Positions 19,447-31,352 of a stretch of 64,000 bases of DNA are shown here, in pieces. Every line of letters starts with the position of its first letter. The first letter of the stretch is position 1. Source of the stretch: Xanthostigma xanthostigma. Taxonomy: Eukaryota; Arthropoda; Insecta; Raphidioptera; Raphidiidae. The stretch lies in contig OY754465.1 of assembly GCA_963575645.1 (NCBI GenBank), forward strand, positions 44,418,401 to 44,482,400, given 5' to 3'. A model generated the notes under the pieces. That model was not told the DNA's origin. It ran no database searches and saw only the letters and a program-made list of their open reading frames with translations. The translations under genes and the position numbers were made by a program.

Positions 19447-20525
19447 AATAAGTAGTCGAAATGTCCCACTGTTTCCGAATTGTTTGTGCAAAAGAGCAAT
19501 GTAATTTAAAAACATAACGGAATTATATGAATAATAATTATCTACTAGAGATGAAAATTATAATAAAATGGACATTGAGAATATTAGAACAGAGGCATGT
19601 ATATTATAACCCAAAATTTAAAAAAATCTATATTATAAATTTATTTTGTACAAACAGTTTTAAAACAAATCTTTTGGATTGTTTGCGATTTAATGCATCT
19701 TCAATCGCAGACATATTGTTTTTTAGAGGTTTTTTTCTAAGCAAGACAGTATAAAACAACAATGACCAGTTTTAATATCTGAAATTCTGAAAAAGATACA
19801 ATCATACAATTTTTATTAAGTGAAAGAAAGGTTTTCTGTACTGTATTTTATTTGAATTCGAAAAATGTAATTTGATTTACAGCAAATGCAAGATATGTGG
19901 TATTTTTTTTCAAAAGTATTTAAATTAAACATTTAAATCATAAAACATCTCAAAATATTTTCAGATGTTCTCTATAAATTTAAATTTTATCTGTTTTTTC
20001 TGCTTATGTTTGATAATTACAATAATGTTTTTTTGAATATTTTAATTTTTATATTTTCGTTATTTGTTTAAAAATTTGTAACGTTTAGTTTGAACGATCC
20101 AATCGAATAAGATTACATAATTTTATATGACTATTAAACCAACAACTTTATAAATTATGATAATCGTACTAATTCAATATGACTGTTTCATTTGTAAAAC
20201 TGCTTACCTACACATATCGATGTCATAAATCAGTTCATCTGTTTTTGCTATTTATAATGTGAATTAATTCAAGATTTATCTATTTGTTTACTTCATGTCA
20301 TTTAAACATGCCAACAGGCCAATATTTTGACATTTTTATTTCAGAAGTAAATCTATAAACTATATTTTTCCAGTACTGATTATTTAAAATATTTTTAATG
20401 AAAACAGTTAAAGTAAAATGAAACAGTTGTATTATAGAGATCCTCAATATTTTGTATGTAGGTCATTTTGATTTGTTACTGTTTATTATTGTTGTTGAGT
20501 TAATAAAAGTTAATACCTGTAATTT
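19447..20525 (+). other. Presumed 3' UTR of the LAP-like gene
   Basis: An AATAAA is at 20502-20507, followed by a GT-containing stretch. If this is the signal, the 3' UTR is about 1 kb. The region is AT-rich and has no coding frame with support (19527-19754 is low-complexity). Confidence 0.4.
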
Positions 20526-21470
20526 TACTTTTATTATCATGGTTTCTGCTCACATCTGTAACGGGAAGGGGGTGATGTAAAAAAAACACTAACGTGTTTA
20601 ATTATGGTGAAAATACTGGAAATATTAGGTGTCTTTGTTTGCAAGTATAGGTACTTGAATGGTAGAAAAAGTGTAAGAAAATGGAAATTCCCACTAAAAA
20701 ACTAACTCAGAAACCTATTAGTCCGGGATTTCGTCGTTCGTTGCCTACAATTGAATAAAGTGCGTTATCAAAAAGAACTGTTAACAATGCACCTCGAGAC
20801 CTTTTGTCGCAATAGGTAAATATTTATAAAAAAACTTATTTCTTTGTCGTTTATCCTTCGCGAACTCGTTAATTAGCACCAAACAATGTAAAAAAGTACC
20901 GCTTACATTTGTTTATCGCTTACAAGCGCGGAAAGATATAATTTATTTTCCAAATACGACCAATAGGTTCGTGATTGAAATTAAAAACGAAAAATTAATT
21001 ATGACGGATGTCATATTGTCAGAACTCAAAAACCAAGAGTCAGCAACGCCTTCGGGCTTAATTTTGATAAATGTGATGTCGACTGATTCGCCCTAATCTC
21101 AGGAGTGACACTGGGTTATGACGTTGTAAAATTCAATATCATGGACGCTGACGCCACGTTGTCAGTACACAAAAGTCGATAAAACAGTTTTTGTAACTTG
21201 ATTAATAGATTCCTAAAATATTTATACTGCATTATGATTGTTATATTATTGTAAAAATAAATAAACATGAACTATCTATGACAATCTGTCTATGTAATAA
21301 TAATTAATAATTTAAATTTAAAAAAAACAAGATACCCAACTGCTCAAAAATAGCTAAAAGGAAAAAAACAAGTCGATTAATTATTATATCAGTCAACTTC
21401 AATACGCAGCAGGTGGGGATACATTAAAAAATAAACAAAAGAAAGCGACTGCTGCATCTTGAAGTTGGCT
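20526..21470. other. No gene seen
   Basis: An AT-rich stretch. A short inverted pair at 21385-21470 ('cagtcaacttcaatacgcagca' and 'tgctgcatcttgaagttggctga') forms a small imperfect hairpin. Nothing else is supportable. Confidence 0.45.
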
Positions 21471-21477
21471 GATTTGT

Positions 21478-21725
21478 TTTTGACGTGATAACGTCATAAA
21501 TTGATGAAACACCGGCTGCACGCACAAAAAAGTGTCACGTTCCGCCTGAGCCTGAGCGTGCAAGCGAGAGCGCGGTATAAGCGATAGAGAGGCACGATCG
21601 GCCTAAGCGTCAGCTTGCACGCATTTCTCTCTCTTCTCGCGTGACGTCAGAGAGTTCATCAATGTTTCTTTATGACGTTATCACGTAAAACTATCGTCCG
21701 TAAACCGACTTTACAGACAACCAAT
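21478..21725. mobile_element. Inverted-repeat element family F, copy 1
   Basis: Left end 'tttttgacgtgataacgtcataaattgatg' and right end 'catcaatg...tatgacgttatcacgtaaaa' are inverted. The tail 'ctatcgtccgtaaaccgact' followed by 'ttacagacaaccaa' recurs at 55504-55545. A second copy at 54888-55545 shares both ends and 'ggctgca.gcacgaaaaagtgt'. Interior GC-rich; noncoding. Confidence 0.65.
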
Positions 21726-22309
21726 TTTTTTTTCTCTTTTAGTCTCATTTTTGCGCAGTCGGTTTTTTTTAGTAATTTGTTTTTATTGGTTGAAAACAGA
21801 CAGTAAACATATTATAATAAATAATAATAATACTGTTAAGAGTTTTATTTTTGTACTCAACAAAATTTCAGTAATTTTTCCATTTCGTTAGCATTATATT
21901 ATTGTTAATGACTATATGGCCAAAGAAAATATAGTGCTATATAGTTGTTTTCTTAAGGAAATGACAGACAAAAATACTACATTAGAAACTTCTATTTTCA
22001 TTTTTACCCACGACGGAACGGAGCAGGTATATGCGTTTAGCCTGAGAGATTGTTTGTTTGTTTTTCCAATTTACAATAGATAATTCTTGCAATCCTGTCA
22101 AACAGTGCTTGACCGACGGTCAGCTTCTCTGATGTGTTTATACTTTACACTTTTCATGGCTCGTCGGGCGACCGACGCAATTCAACCGACGATTTCCGTC
22201 AGGAGGACGTAGCTATACGCGCGTAGCAAATTGTCAGCGCTGCACTGAACGCGTAATACACTTGCCCGACCAACGTATGGGCGGACCGTCTGTCGAGCAC
22301 TGATTCCAG

Positions 22310-22912
22310 CCGGTACGTCCAAGATGCAAGCTGGTAGTCAGATTCAGATTTCGACGCCTGACTGTCTGAATCCGAACGGCGTTGGGTGTGGCCAATATGA
22401 AAGCTGGTTATCAGCGCAGACAGAGCATTCATATTAAATAATTATGGAGCGAACAGAACAGGATGCAGCTTTGTTGCTGCTTGATGACAATGTTACAACT
22501 AAATTAAAACCTGTTGGAAGTGAAATACACCCAATTAATAAATTAAGGTCGATTTACGGGGAGTACAAACATCTTTTTCCGTAATTACTTGCCGACGAAA
22601 ACCGATTTTTTCTTTCTCCAACAGGTATCGACGATGTTCCTATTACAATGCTCTTTAATTCGCTTATCACATATGGGAGGATTAAATGCAACTTTTGAAA
22701 TAAAATCCTCGATATCTATATTTTATAGCGCCATAAACAATGCCGGTAAATATCTGAGTCAGAAAGCCGGTGCGCCGGAAATCTGCACGCTAGTGCATTA
22801 TGGCCAGTCCGGTTTAGCAACAAAGGATTTTATGCACGCTGACTCTGACTCAGAAAACCAGCGTCTGACTACCTGACTACCAGCTTGAATCTTGGACGTA
22901 CCTTAAAACACG
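22310..22912. mobile_element. Inverted-repeat element, perhaps Harbinger-derived
   Basis: 'ggtacgtccaagatgcaagc' with 'tggtagtcag' at the left is repeated inverted at 22860-22912 ('ctgactaccagcttgaatct' then 'tggacgtacc'). Between the ends lies a short coding relic that resembles a PIF/Harbinger transposase N-terminus. Class is inferred only from that. Confidence 0.5.
22443..22580 (+). pseudogene. Short transposase-like N-terminal relic
   Basis: ATG opens a 45-codon frame with an acidic start (MERTEQDAALLLLDDN) and the segment INKLRSIYGEYKHLFP before a stop. The 'R..YGEYh.LF' pattern resembles the N-terminal region of some PIF/Harbinger transposases, but it is too short to be sure. The frame ends before any catalytic DDE part. 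Confidence 0.3.
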
Positions 22913-23279
22913 TGAACTTGCAGAATTAACAGGATAATGTTTTTGTGGGTTAAATCCCGACAACTTCTCGATTGCTCATTGATAGTTTTGTCGGCAGGAT
23001 TATTTACTGCAGTCTGCAACTAGCGTTTTTTTTAGTCAATTAGAAATTAATTTTATATTTACTTTTGTTTCTAGTGTCATCATTATCAAACTATATGACA
23101 CGATGTTAGGTGTTTTTCGCAATGATATTAATCTCAGACTATTCGGAGCTATGTACGCAGTTAATGGCTAAAATTAAATGTTTAGATATCAATTTATACT
23201 TATTATAATTATACTGGTTATTTTTATTAACATTTTCACTATCCGATTTTATTTTAGAAAAACCTTCGACGAACCAATG

Positions 23280-23775
23280 CGGACTTAAAGCGGCCATGCT
23301 TGCACGGGCTAGATATGAGCGCCGCGCCGGCGCGCCGTCGCCGCCGACGATTTCTCCCGCCTTCGCCGCCGTAAAAATGTAACGGCGCGCCGGGCGAAAA
23401 GGCATATGTTTAAACGATCAGAAAATGTTGAAAACATATTTTTAAAGACTACTTTATATTTTTTTATGACTTAAAAGAAACATCTTTGTTTTCTCTAAGA
23501 TTTATTTTCTTGTTAATTGTTATTCGAACTTTATGACAACGTTGATTTTTTTCTGCCAATCGAAGTGTCAAAAATATTTTAGCTCTAGGCTAGAAACCAT
23601 TTCCTTATAAAAATAATTTGTGTTAAATAAATAATAATTCTGATTGTTAAACTACATGTTTTGTTTTATTGTATACTGCCCATCATTAAAAAATGCTTCT
23701 AAGGTCACGCCGCCGACTACGCCGCCGCCGCTTCTTTACCCATCGGCGCTCATATCTAGCACGGGCACTGTGTGT
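23280..23775. repeat. GC-rich inverted repeat
   Basis: 'gctagatatgagcgccg' at about 23308 recurs inverted as 'cggcgctcatatctagc' at about 23743. The left end is followed by strongly GC-rich sequence with ggcgcgcc palindromes (23323-23400). The AT-rich centre has no coding frame. Confidence 0.55.
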
Positions 23776-25858
23776 TCACAACTTCACACCAAATACGGGC
23801 GGCCCAGGCTCCACCCTGTTCCGATGGATCATTTTGAAACGAAACAGGATCATTTCAGCTTCGGTCTCGATGGAGCAAAAATCAATTATAAAATAGCACA
23901 TAATAACAATGACCAACTGTTTCTTTTCCTTACCCAAACACAATTATTAATTTCTCACAGTTTTTCATTAAACTAGAATTTCATAGTACCTACGCCCATT
24001 GAGTTGTCGAGTTGGGTTCGGATCTGGATCCACTACTGGATTTGTTCAAATGAAACGGGACCACCTTATGACCGTATTGATTTCTCGAAGCTTTAAGACT
24101 ATCTAAATAATTTCAACAATATGAAATATCCAAATACAAAACTATATACTATTTTTCACGATAAAGGGCACAATACGCGCGGGAAGACAAAAAACAGACG
24201 ATTTCTATGATGACGACAGCTGATTTTAAGATTTAGTGGGTCAAAGTCGAAACTTGACTTCTTCAAGCATCGACTGCATGATGGAACTACAAATTTTCAT
24301 CGAAAATATTCCACTGACATAAACACGACCGCCCGAGCAGTCAACAGCGTTACAGCACTGCGAAAGTTCGTCATGTACTCGAACAATCCCAACACAATCT
24401 CGAGCTATTGACTGTTCGTGATTATGGCTATCTAGGCAACGCTCTCCAGAACAAGCCATGAAAGTATCCGTTTTGTTTTTTTAATTCTAAAATTGAATGA
24501 ATCCAGATTTATTTGTTTTTTACGTCGTCTGCGCCTGAACAAAAATAGCGAGAGCAGTGTTTATTCCTCAAAATACATATTGCAACTGAATTTGAGCGCG
24601 TTACTCAAGATGTATGAAACGTCTGCTCGAGCGGTTGACACTGACTTCTCGAGCGGATCGCGTATATGTTGTTCGACAATTAGCAAGTCTATAGTTGTCC
24701 GACGTCTGTGTTCGGCCGGCGTTACCAGACAACTCTCACATTACAAAATTAAATGCCACTCTTTGCAACTTTGTTGTCTAGAAACTGTAATTCGAATTGA
24801 AAAATATATATCTATGTCATCTTATTAAAATAATCAATCAACCTTTACACAAAATCAAATAAAAATATGAGAGTTATTACAATAATAACTTACCTTTGTG
24901 AAAGGAAAATGTTTGCATTCTTATAAAAATTATTCGAATATTTAATACATTTCTTATGCGGCATTCAATGTTAACAAAGTTACAAAAATTTAAGTTTTGT
25001 TATAAAGAAAAATACATATTATGGAATAGCTCTGTTTATAGAAAAAGATGTGAAGAATGTAAAATTATCTTTTCAAATTGTCGCTGGTAGTCATCACTGT
25101 CTATCTCCTTTGTTGAGCGACACTTTTGCTGATCTGTTGCACAGTCCATTTTTTAAATCAACGGCGATGATCGTGATGAGGACGCAGTGCCGTCGCTGTT
25201 ACACACACCACTAACAAGTCTAAATTGACCACGGGCGCCCTTTACTCGTGAAAAATAGCATAGTTGTTAGATATTATCAAAGTCAGTATTGTTTTCATTG
25301 TTATTATATTACTTTTTGTAAATCCTGGCCACACTTGAACTTTTAAAGAATAACAACAATAGAGATTGAAAGAAATTCAAGTATTTATGATTAGATTTTG
25401 GCGTGGCTAATTACGCATATAAACATTATATTAAAAAAAAAGTATTTATGAATAGGTACTAGTGACTATGCGAATAAATTTTTATTGACAAGTTTTTCAA
25501 TGAAACGTAGTAGGTTAAACCTGCAATTAATTATTATTAAAGAATAGTCCGATTTTTCAATAATTTGTCACTAATCTATAATGAATGACAACAATTTTCA
25601 TAATTATCGAAAAATATTATCTTATTATTTATAAAATTGACATTTGATTAATATAATTATACTTATTTTTTTTTAAATGTAGTATTGCGTATATACCTAC
25701 TATACTTACTTTGTTTTTGTAATTTTTGAATACTAAGTACTAACACTTTTCTTTAGTCGAGTTTTGAGTTTGTGTTTTATACAGTGCGCGTCTAAAGTTT
25801 GGTGGAAGAAGTTATTATTTTGACACACGATCCGTCCAGCACGCCCAGAAATTGCAGT
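23776..25858. other. No gene seen
   Basis: Short frames on both strands (for example 24241-24459 and 24493-24828) have no recognisable domain and no conserved splice context. 'cgagcggttgac' and 'cgagcagtcaac' motifs recur, hinting at a decayed repeat. The rest is AT-rich. Confidence 0.4.
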
Positions 25859-25861
25859 TTA

Positions 25862-26256
25862 GGCCGTGTTCAGATGAGGCGTTTTACGCGCGAGTCAACT
25901 CGCGCGTTTCACGTTTTACGCGCGTTTCTGCGCTGAGCTCGGTGTGGCGCCAGTTACAAACATGGACTCGGAAACAGCGGTTGTGTTGTGGCTTGCATAC
26001 CCTCGATCAAAACATCGCAACGGACTCGCGCGTAGTACTGGACGCAGCAATTGGCACCCGAGTATCTCGACTCGCGCGGCGCTCGCGCGTAAAACGCGCG
26101 AGTCGAGAGTCCCGCTCATTGCACGCGTTTTACGCGCGAGTTAGGAAACGCGCGTAGGCTTCTGGACGGGATATATGTAGCTCTAGTATCTCGAATACGC
26201 GCGAGTGTCAACGCGCGAGTGGACTCGCGCGTAAAACGCCTCATCTGAACACGGCC
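25862..26256. mobile_element. PIF/Harbinger-like MITE, 395 bp, TTA target site
   Basis: The ends GGCCGTGTTCAGATGAGGCG and CGCCTCATCTGAACACGGCC are perfect inverses and the match continues through 'ttttacgcgcgagt' for over 30 bp. TTA flanks both sides (25859-25861, 26257-26259). Inside, CGCGCGAGT and its inverse occur more than ten times. The resulting reading frames on both strands are by-products of this repeat structure. Confidence 0.82.
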
Positions 26257-26259
26257 TTA

Positions 26260-28013
26260 GAATAGTTCCTCGCCCGAAAAGATTTGCTCTGACGGCCGTT
26301 GCTAGTGATAGTACGGGCAGGTGCTGGTCGACTGTGCGCTATTCCGTTAAATAACATGGATACCTTGGCTTGCCTGGTCCGTTTCGTGTTGGTTCCTGCG
26401 CGATCTATAATTGTGATAGGCGTGGTCGGATTTTTATATTAAAATGTTCAACTAGTTTCCATTTTATTCTGGTTTTAATCTTTAGACGCGCCTGTATCTA
26501 AATTTAAACGACATATTTAAATATTTCCTAAATATTTAATATACATCCGATCAGGGACGCCGACTTTTAGAAAACCCCGTGGCTGCTCATGCTCGTTTGA
26601 TGGCTCGATTAAAAAACCGGCGAAGTGCGAGAAGAAAAGGTGCACATTGACCGACGAACAAATATTCTACATAATCGTGAAAATCGCATCTAAATTCATC
26701 GAGTAGACTGTAGAATTCAAGTTATAAGGGAACAGACCGGCAGTGGGACAAAGATATTAAAGACACAGACGAGAAGAAAATAAGATAGTATTGATGTCTA
26801 TGGTCATGGGTGCTCCGCACCCACTGTTTACTTCTCGTATGTGCAACAGCCCCCGAGTACCCACGGAGTCGGCGCCCATGCATCCGATACTAAAAAAATA
26901 TGATGAAAATTAGTAATAAAGCTGTGTCCATAATATAAGAAATGTATTTTGAAAATTGAATATTGAGTGATGACGTAAAATAGTATCGGATAAACGGTTT
27001 TCATTAATACTACAAATTTTGAGCTTTTTTTGAGCACAAGTTACACCAGAATATAATATCAGGTATTGACATTGAAATTCGAAGTTCTTAGAAATAGAGT
27101 TCAATTTCCAGCAATTTTGCTTTGAAATAAGTATTGAACTACTTACCTATTTTTTTTTCTAAAGTTAAATAGCTTGGTGTTAAAACTCAGTAATTTAATT
27201 TGTATAAACTCGGAAACAATCTCGAAACTGATAACATTTTTTAACAAAATTGCCTCTTTTCTGTATAATAATCGAACGGTATTTTACATTTTATGAGTTT
27301 TCAAAGCGACACCATCGTTTGTGAATTTATTTTTTCGAGCGATTTGTTTCGGTACCGGTTAATGAGTTTTAAAAAATGTTAATAAAAAGGTCAAAACATT
27401 TTTAGTCTTAAATTAACTTTTTCGAACCTTTTTTGGATTTTATATAATTTGTGATCCTTTGAGCTCTTGTGCATTCTCTTTCGAAGAGAAAAAGTTAAGG
27501 ACGTGTTTCTTAAACACCAAGTTACCACTTCAGTAAAAACATGCGGTTCACATGTTACTTGCCTCTGGTGTCTTATATGTTATGTAACATCAGTTTATAT
27601 ATTTTGTAGTAACAATTTTGAACATCATTGTGTTCTTGTTATACATGTTAAAAAATTTTTAAAGCATTAAGAAATTGGCACATGGGTCAAACCCTGAAGC
27701 TATTGGTGACGGAAGAAAAAAAAATTGAACAAGCAAAATTTTGATATGAGTTTTGAGTTTCTAGGAACTAACTTGGTGATTTTTTATTGCAGAAGTTATC
27801 TAGAAGTATTTAGAAGTTATTTTTATTGTTAAGTTTGTGAAATTCTAATTTTTGTTTAACGTCTGATTAATGTGCACAATATTTGTCTGAAAAGTTATTT
27901 ATTTGTGTTATATTCTTCAAATAAAGATTTGTTGAATTCTATTGATGATTAGAACATTTTTTTAAAATTTCATTTGACCGATATATTAGACATAAGTAAT
28001 ATTTATGCGAGTA
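26260..28013. other. No gene seen
   Basis: No exon, repeat boundary or RNA gene could be supported. AT-rich throughout except for a GC-rich patch at 26800-26885. Confidence 0.45.
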
Positions 28014-28361
28014 GCAAGGCTAATTACGAAGGTTGCCTCATTCCGTTATATAGCAGTGGGAAGAAGACGACATTCGGCGGACCTGTCAATTGATTACGTA
28101 GCAACGGTTATTGTTTATAAACTTTAATAGCAGTATTTAACAAATGTCAAAAAAATCAAAATGGCAAATTATTGGTATTGTTCGCAATAAATTAAATTTT
28201 TAAGATGACTAGCACTCGAAACACATTTATTGTTTTTCACGTTTAATAAAAAAAAAATCAAGCTAAAAATGTAATCGGTCCGCCAGCTGCCGTCATTCCC
28301 GCGCTTACGCTGATTGGTCAGATTGAACGAGGCCACCTCTGTAATCTCTTAGCCTTGACAA
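28014..28361. mobile_element. Candidate MITE with imperfect inverted ends
   Basis: 'gcaaggctaattacgaaggt' then 'tgcctcattc' at the left is mirrored by 'gaacgaggccacctctgtaa' and 'cttagccttgac' at the right, about 30 bp with mismatches. Both ends also carry 'cggcggacc'/'ggtccgcc' inside. About 350 bp, noncoding. Confidence 0.5.
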
Positions 28362-29984
28362 ACAGTTAACTATTTTTAACTCGTTATATTTAAAGGGAGC
28401 TTACTAAAATGTTTTCGTTACATACAAAATGGAAGATTGTTTTCGTTTTATGCGGTTTTGTTTACGGAACGTAACCTATTTTTAATTTTTCAAATTGAGT
28501 AGGTAGTGTCGATTTTTGTGTGATTTTTATAAAATGTGGTTTTCTATGGAAAGTATCTATCGCATAAAAAATGACTTGACTGTACCTACCCTAATAAAGT
28601 AGGGAACGTCCAATTATGTATTGTTGATAAGTTATATAAACCTCTCAAAATCTCCAAAAAATTACTTTTCTGTAATCTGTAGGTCGAATTGAATGCCACT
28701 TCTCTTCCGATATAAATGATGCGAAATGCGAATTGATATTAGAAATGTTCAATATGAAATTTAAGATTAGTTTTTAAAATATTTTTTAAACTTTTATATT
28801 TTTATGCATTTTTTACATGCTTTCATAGATATGTTTTGATCGCCACACTTCCGCATTTTTTCACTTTTCTTCTGTAAAAATTGAAGATTTTAATATACTT
28901 ATAAGTACTTTTTTTAATATCATGTATAGGTATTCTATTCAATTTGACAAAGAAAAAAAAATGTTTTTTTTATTTTTTTAATTAAGATCAAATCTTAGGA
29001 CTTAGGTATTTAAAAATTTAAAGATGATATAACAAATTCATTATAATAGTACAGGTCTAAGACCGATTATTTTTTTTTAAATACATAACAAAAAAGAAAA
29101 TCGACAACAAAGTGTGCTGTAAATAAATTTTGTTCATTCGGATCGAATCATATATCTCCTTAAATTTTAGTACCTTACTATAGTACGGTTTGCTTAATAA
29201 AGCGACAAAGCATTGAAACTGTGTAATGCAAATCCGTTCCATACGTGAAAACTATGCCGCTCATATTACACTGTTAAGTACTAATATGATACTTATATGA
29301 TAATATACTCCTTTAATTTTGAATTTATATATATTATCATATTTTTCCAGTTTGTGATAACTCAACCACGTTCTATTAATATAAATACTTATATACGTAA
29401 AAAATTGAAAATAGTGCAGATCAATTTCAATATTTACCGAGCTTAGTTTATCTTACAACAGCTGAAAAGTAGGTACTATTTCTTAATTCAATAATACAAC
29501 GCATATCTATAGCCACGCTGTTGCGCGTTTACAAATTAAAAAGGTATACTATTTCAGAATAGTTATTTTCAAAAAAAAAAAGTTAATAAAGGTGCGGTTC
29601 GGGTGCGCGCCGTAGATTTTTCGTGAAAACGTTTGAATAAAATTATAATAAGTGTTTGGTATCGCTTTCCAATCCAAAAACGCCTGCACACGATACGTTT
29701 CCTTTTCGACGCTGCCGTAGCTCTCGCATTCGCTCGGCAATGAACTTTCGATACGAGCTGTTCGCTGACACGTTTTCTATCATTCCGAGCATATTTACAA
29801 GTCATCAATACCGGATTTAGAGGTCTGCAGGTCTCGGGGCAACAAAGGAGTGGAGGCCCCCTGGCCCCAAAATATTTTCTAAATAAAATGGACAATTTCT
29901 TTCAGTCGAGTTTTCCAAAAATTTATTGTGAAACCAAGTATGTATTATTTTATTATTAAACAAACATAAATATATGTGAAACGA
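28362..29984. other. No gene seen
   Basis: AT-rich sequence. The minus-strand frame at 29569-29895 has no recognisable domain and is interrupted by low-complexity sequence. Confidence 0.45.
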
Positions 29985-30190
29985 CGTCACAGACGAAACA
30001 AATCCTGCGCGACGAACTCGTACAGATATGCTCTACCCGTTATGGACTCAACCGTTGTTAACGCATTATTAGTCTCGTAGTTATTAGCGATTCAAAACTG
30101 ACGGTATATTATGTAACATAAGAAAATTCTACAGACTATCACTGTACTTAACGAGCGAATAGACGTTTTCACGTCAAAAAAGTATCCACA
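29985..30190 (+). repeat. Interspersed repeat family D, copy 2
   Basis: Same block order and orientation as 4490-4690 ('cgacgtcacag', 'cgtacagatatg', 'ggactcaacc', 'cgcattatta', 'gcgattcaaa', 'gcgaatagacgttttcacgt'). This copy carries a short insertion ('gtctcgtagttatta') that duplicates the ATTATTAG part. Confidence 0.65.
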
Positions 30191-30479
30191 GGAAATAACA
30201 GACTTCAATATGTAATAATATTTTCAATTGCTCTATCTAAAATTCTAGAACGTGAGTTTTAGGCACCTAAAACATGCCGTCACATTTTTCGCTCTACATG
30301 GTATTACACTATCCAGAAAAGTTCTGAAAAGCAGTGATGTTGAAAACTATTTATAACTGATTCTCACCCTAAAGATTTTTTAATTACGCCGGAAAAGTTT
30401 TGAGGTTAAGGTATGTTGAATAAACCTATACTTATGTATACTGGTACATTTTGTGTAAAATGTTTTTTACTATTAATAA

Positions 30480-30913
30480 AGGTCCACTGCACACGAGGCT
30501 GGTTTTGCCGCTAGATTCCTTGCTACATTTGGCTGCAAGGTTTCAAGCGTACTGTGGCGCTAGATTTTTTGATGGCTTTTATGTGTTCGCCTCACACGAT
30601 GCGTGTTTTGAAATTGGCTGTGCGCGTGAAGTGACAGTTCGAATGGTAACAAATTATTGTCTCTGAACAGAACACACACTATGGCGCCATGCTTGTTTGT
30701 GGAAGTTTGTCCGTGTGAAGGTACTGTTTCTGATTGGTTCTTGCTCAAAAGAAGCAGAGAAACAAGCATGAAAAATAGCACCGATTCAAATTTTGAAATC
30801 CAACGCACTCGAGACTGTAGTGACGTCATTTTCATCCTGGTAGTCAGCGTGACAGCCCGCGCAAGTCCCAGCAACGATTCCACCGGCAAAACCAGCCTCG
30901 TTTGCAGCGGCCT
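30480..30913. mobile_element. PIF/Harbinger-like MITE family G, copy 1, TAA target site
   Basis: Left AGGTCCACTGCACACGAGGC and right end in reverse complement AGGCCGCTGCAAACGAGGCT continue as inverted repeats through 'tggttttgccg'. TAA flanks both ends (30477-30479 and 30914-30916). The interior contains 'tctgaacagaacacacactatggcgcc' type sequence shared with the copy at 45441-45852. Reading frames on both strands (30560-30988, 30657-30965) lie wholly inside it and are not genes. Confidence 0.75.
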
Positions 30914-31017
30914 TAAGATATTTTTTATGATCTTTCCGTTCCAACTTCCGAAAAAAGTTTGGTAAATTATAATACTGAACGGACTCATTAAGAAAAATTG
31001 AACATTAAACTTCTTAA

Positions 31018-31023
31018 TTTATT
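31018..31023 (-). terminator. Possible poly(A) signal of the DUF1295 gene
   Basis: AATAAA on the minus strand about 330 bp beyond the stop at 31353. Other AT-rich candidates exist, so usage is uncertain. Confidence 0.3.
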
Positions 31024-31352
31024 TTCCACAAGAACGGACGTTGTGAAAAACAAAACAGGCCTGTGCTATTTAAGCCCAGCTTTTTTCTATGTAATTAGTC
31101 CCTAATGGTTATTTTTCATTAATACAATTGATCAAATACTAATTACATTAAGAACTGTTCAACTTTTTTAAAATCTGAGATCTGATTTCAACTAAGAACC
31201 ATCGATCTCCGGAATGTTTTACAACAGATCGCGCTCTCCTAGAAAGAATGATCGAATAATCTTTAAAGAGCCGTTGTTGAGCATTTTTGATTCGCATTCG
31301 CATTCCGAGAAGCGCTAGTCGTCACTTGGTCTCGACTAGCGTGGAGCTATAG

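Noticed and set aside
23644-23976. 110-codon frame on + strand
   Set aside because: Proline-rich start arises from a GCCGCCGCC repeat; no domain and no splice context.
25852-26157. Overlapping 60-100-codon frames on both strands, Arg/Ser-rich
   Set aside because: Produced by repeated CGCGCGAGT motifs in a Harbinger-like MITE.
30560-30988. 142-codon frame on - strand and 102-codon frame on + strand
   Set aside because: Both lie almost entirely in a TAA-flanked MITE; similar frames appear in its relative at 45432-45885, as expected from shared noncoding repeat DNA.
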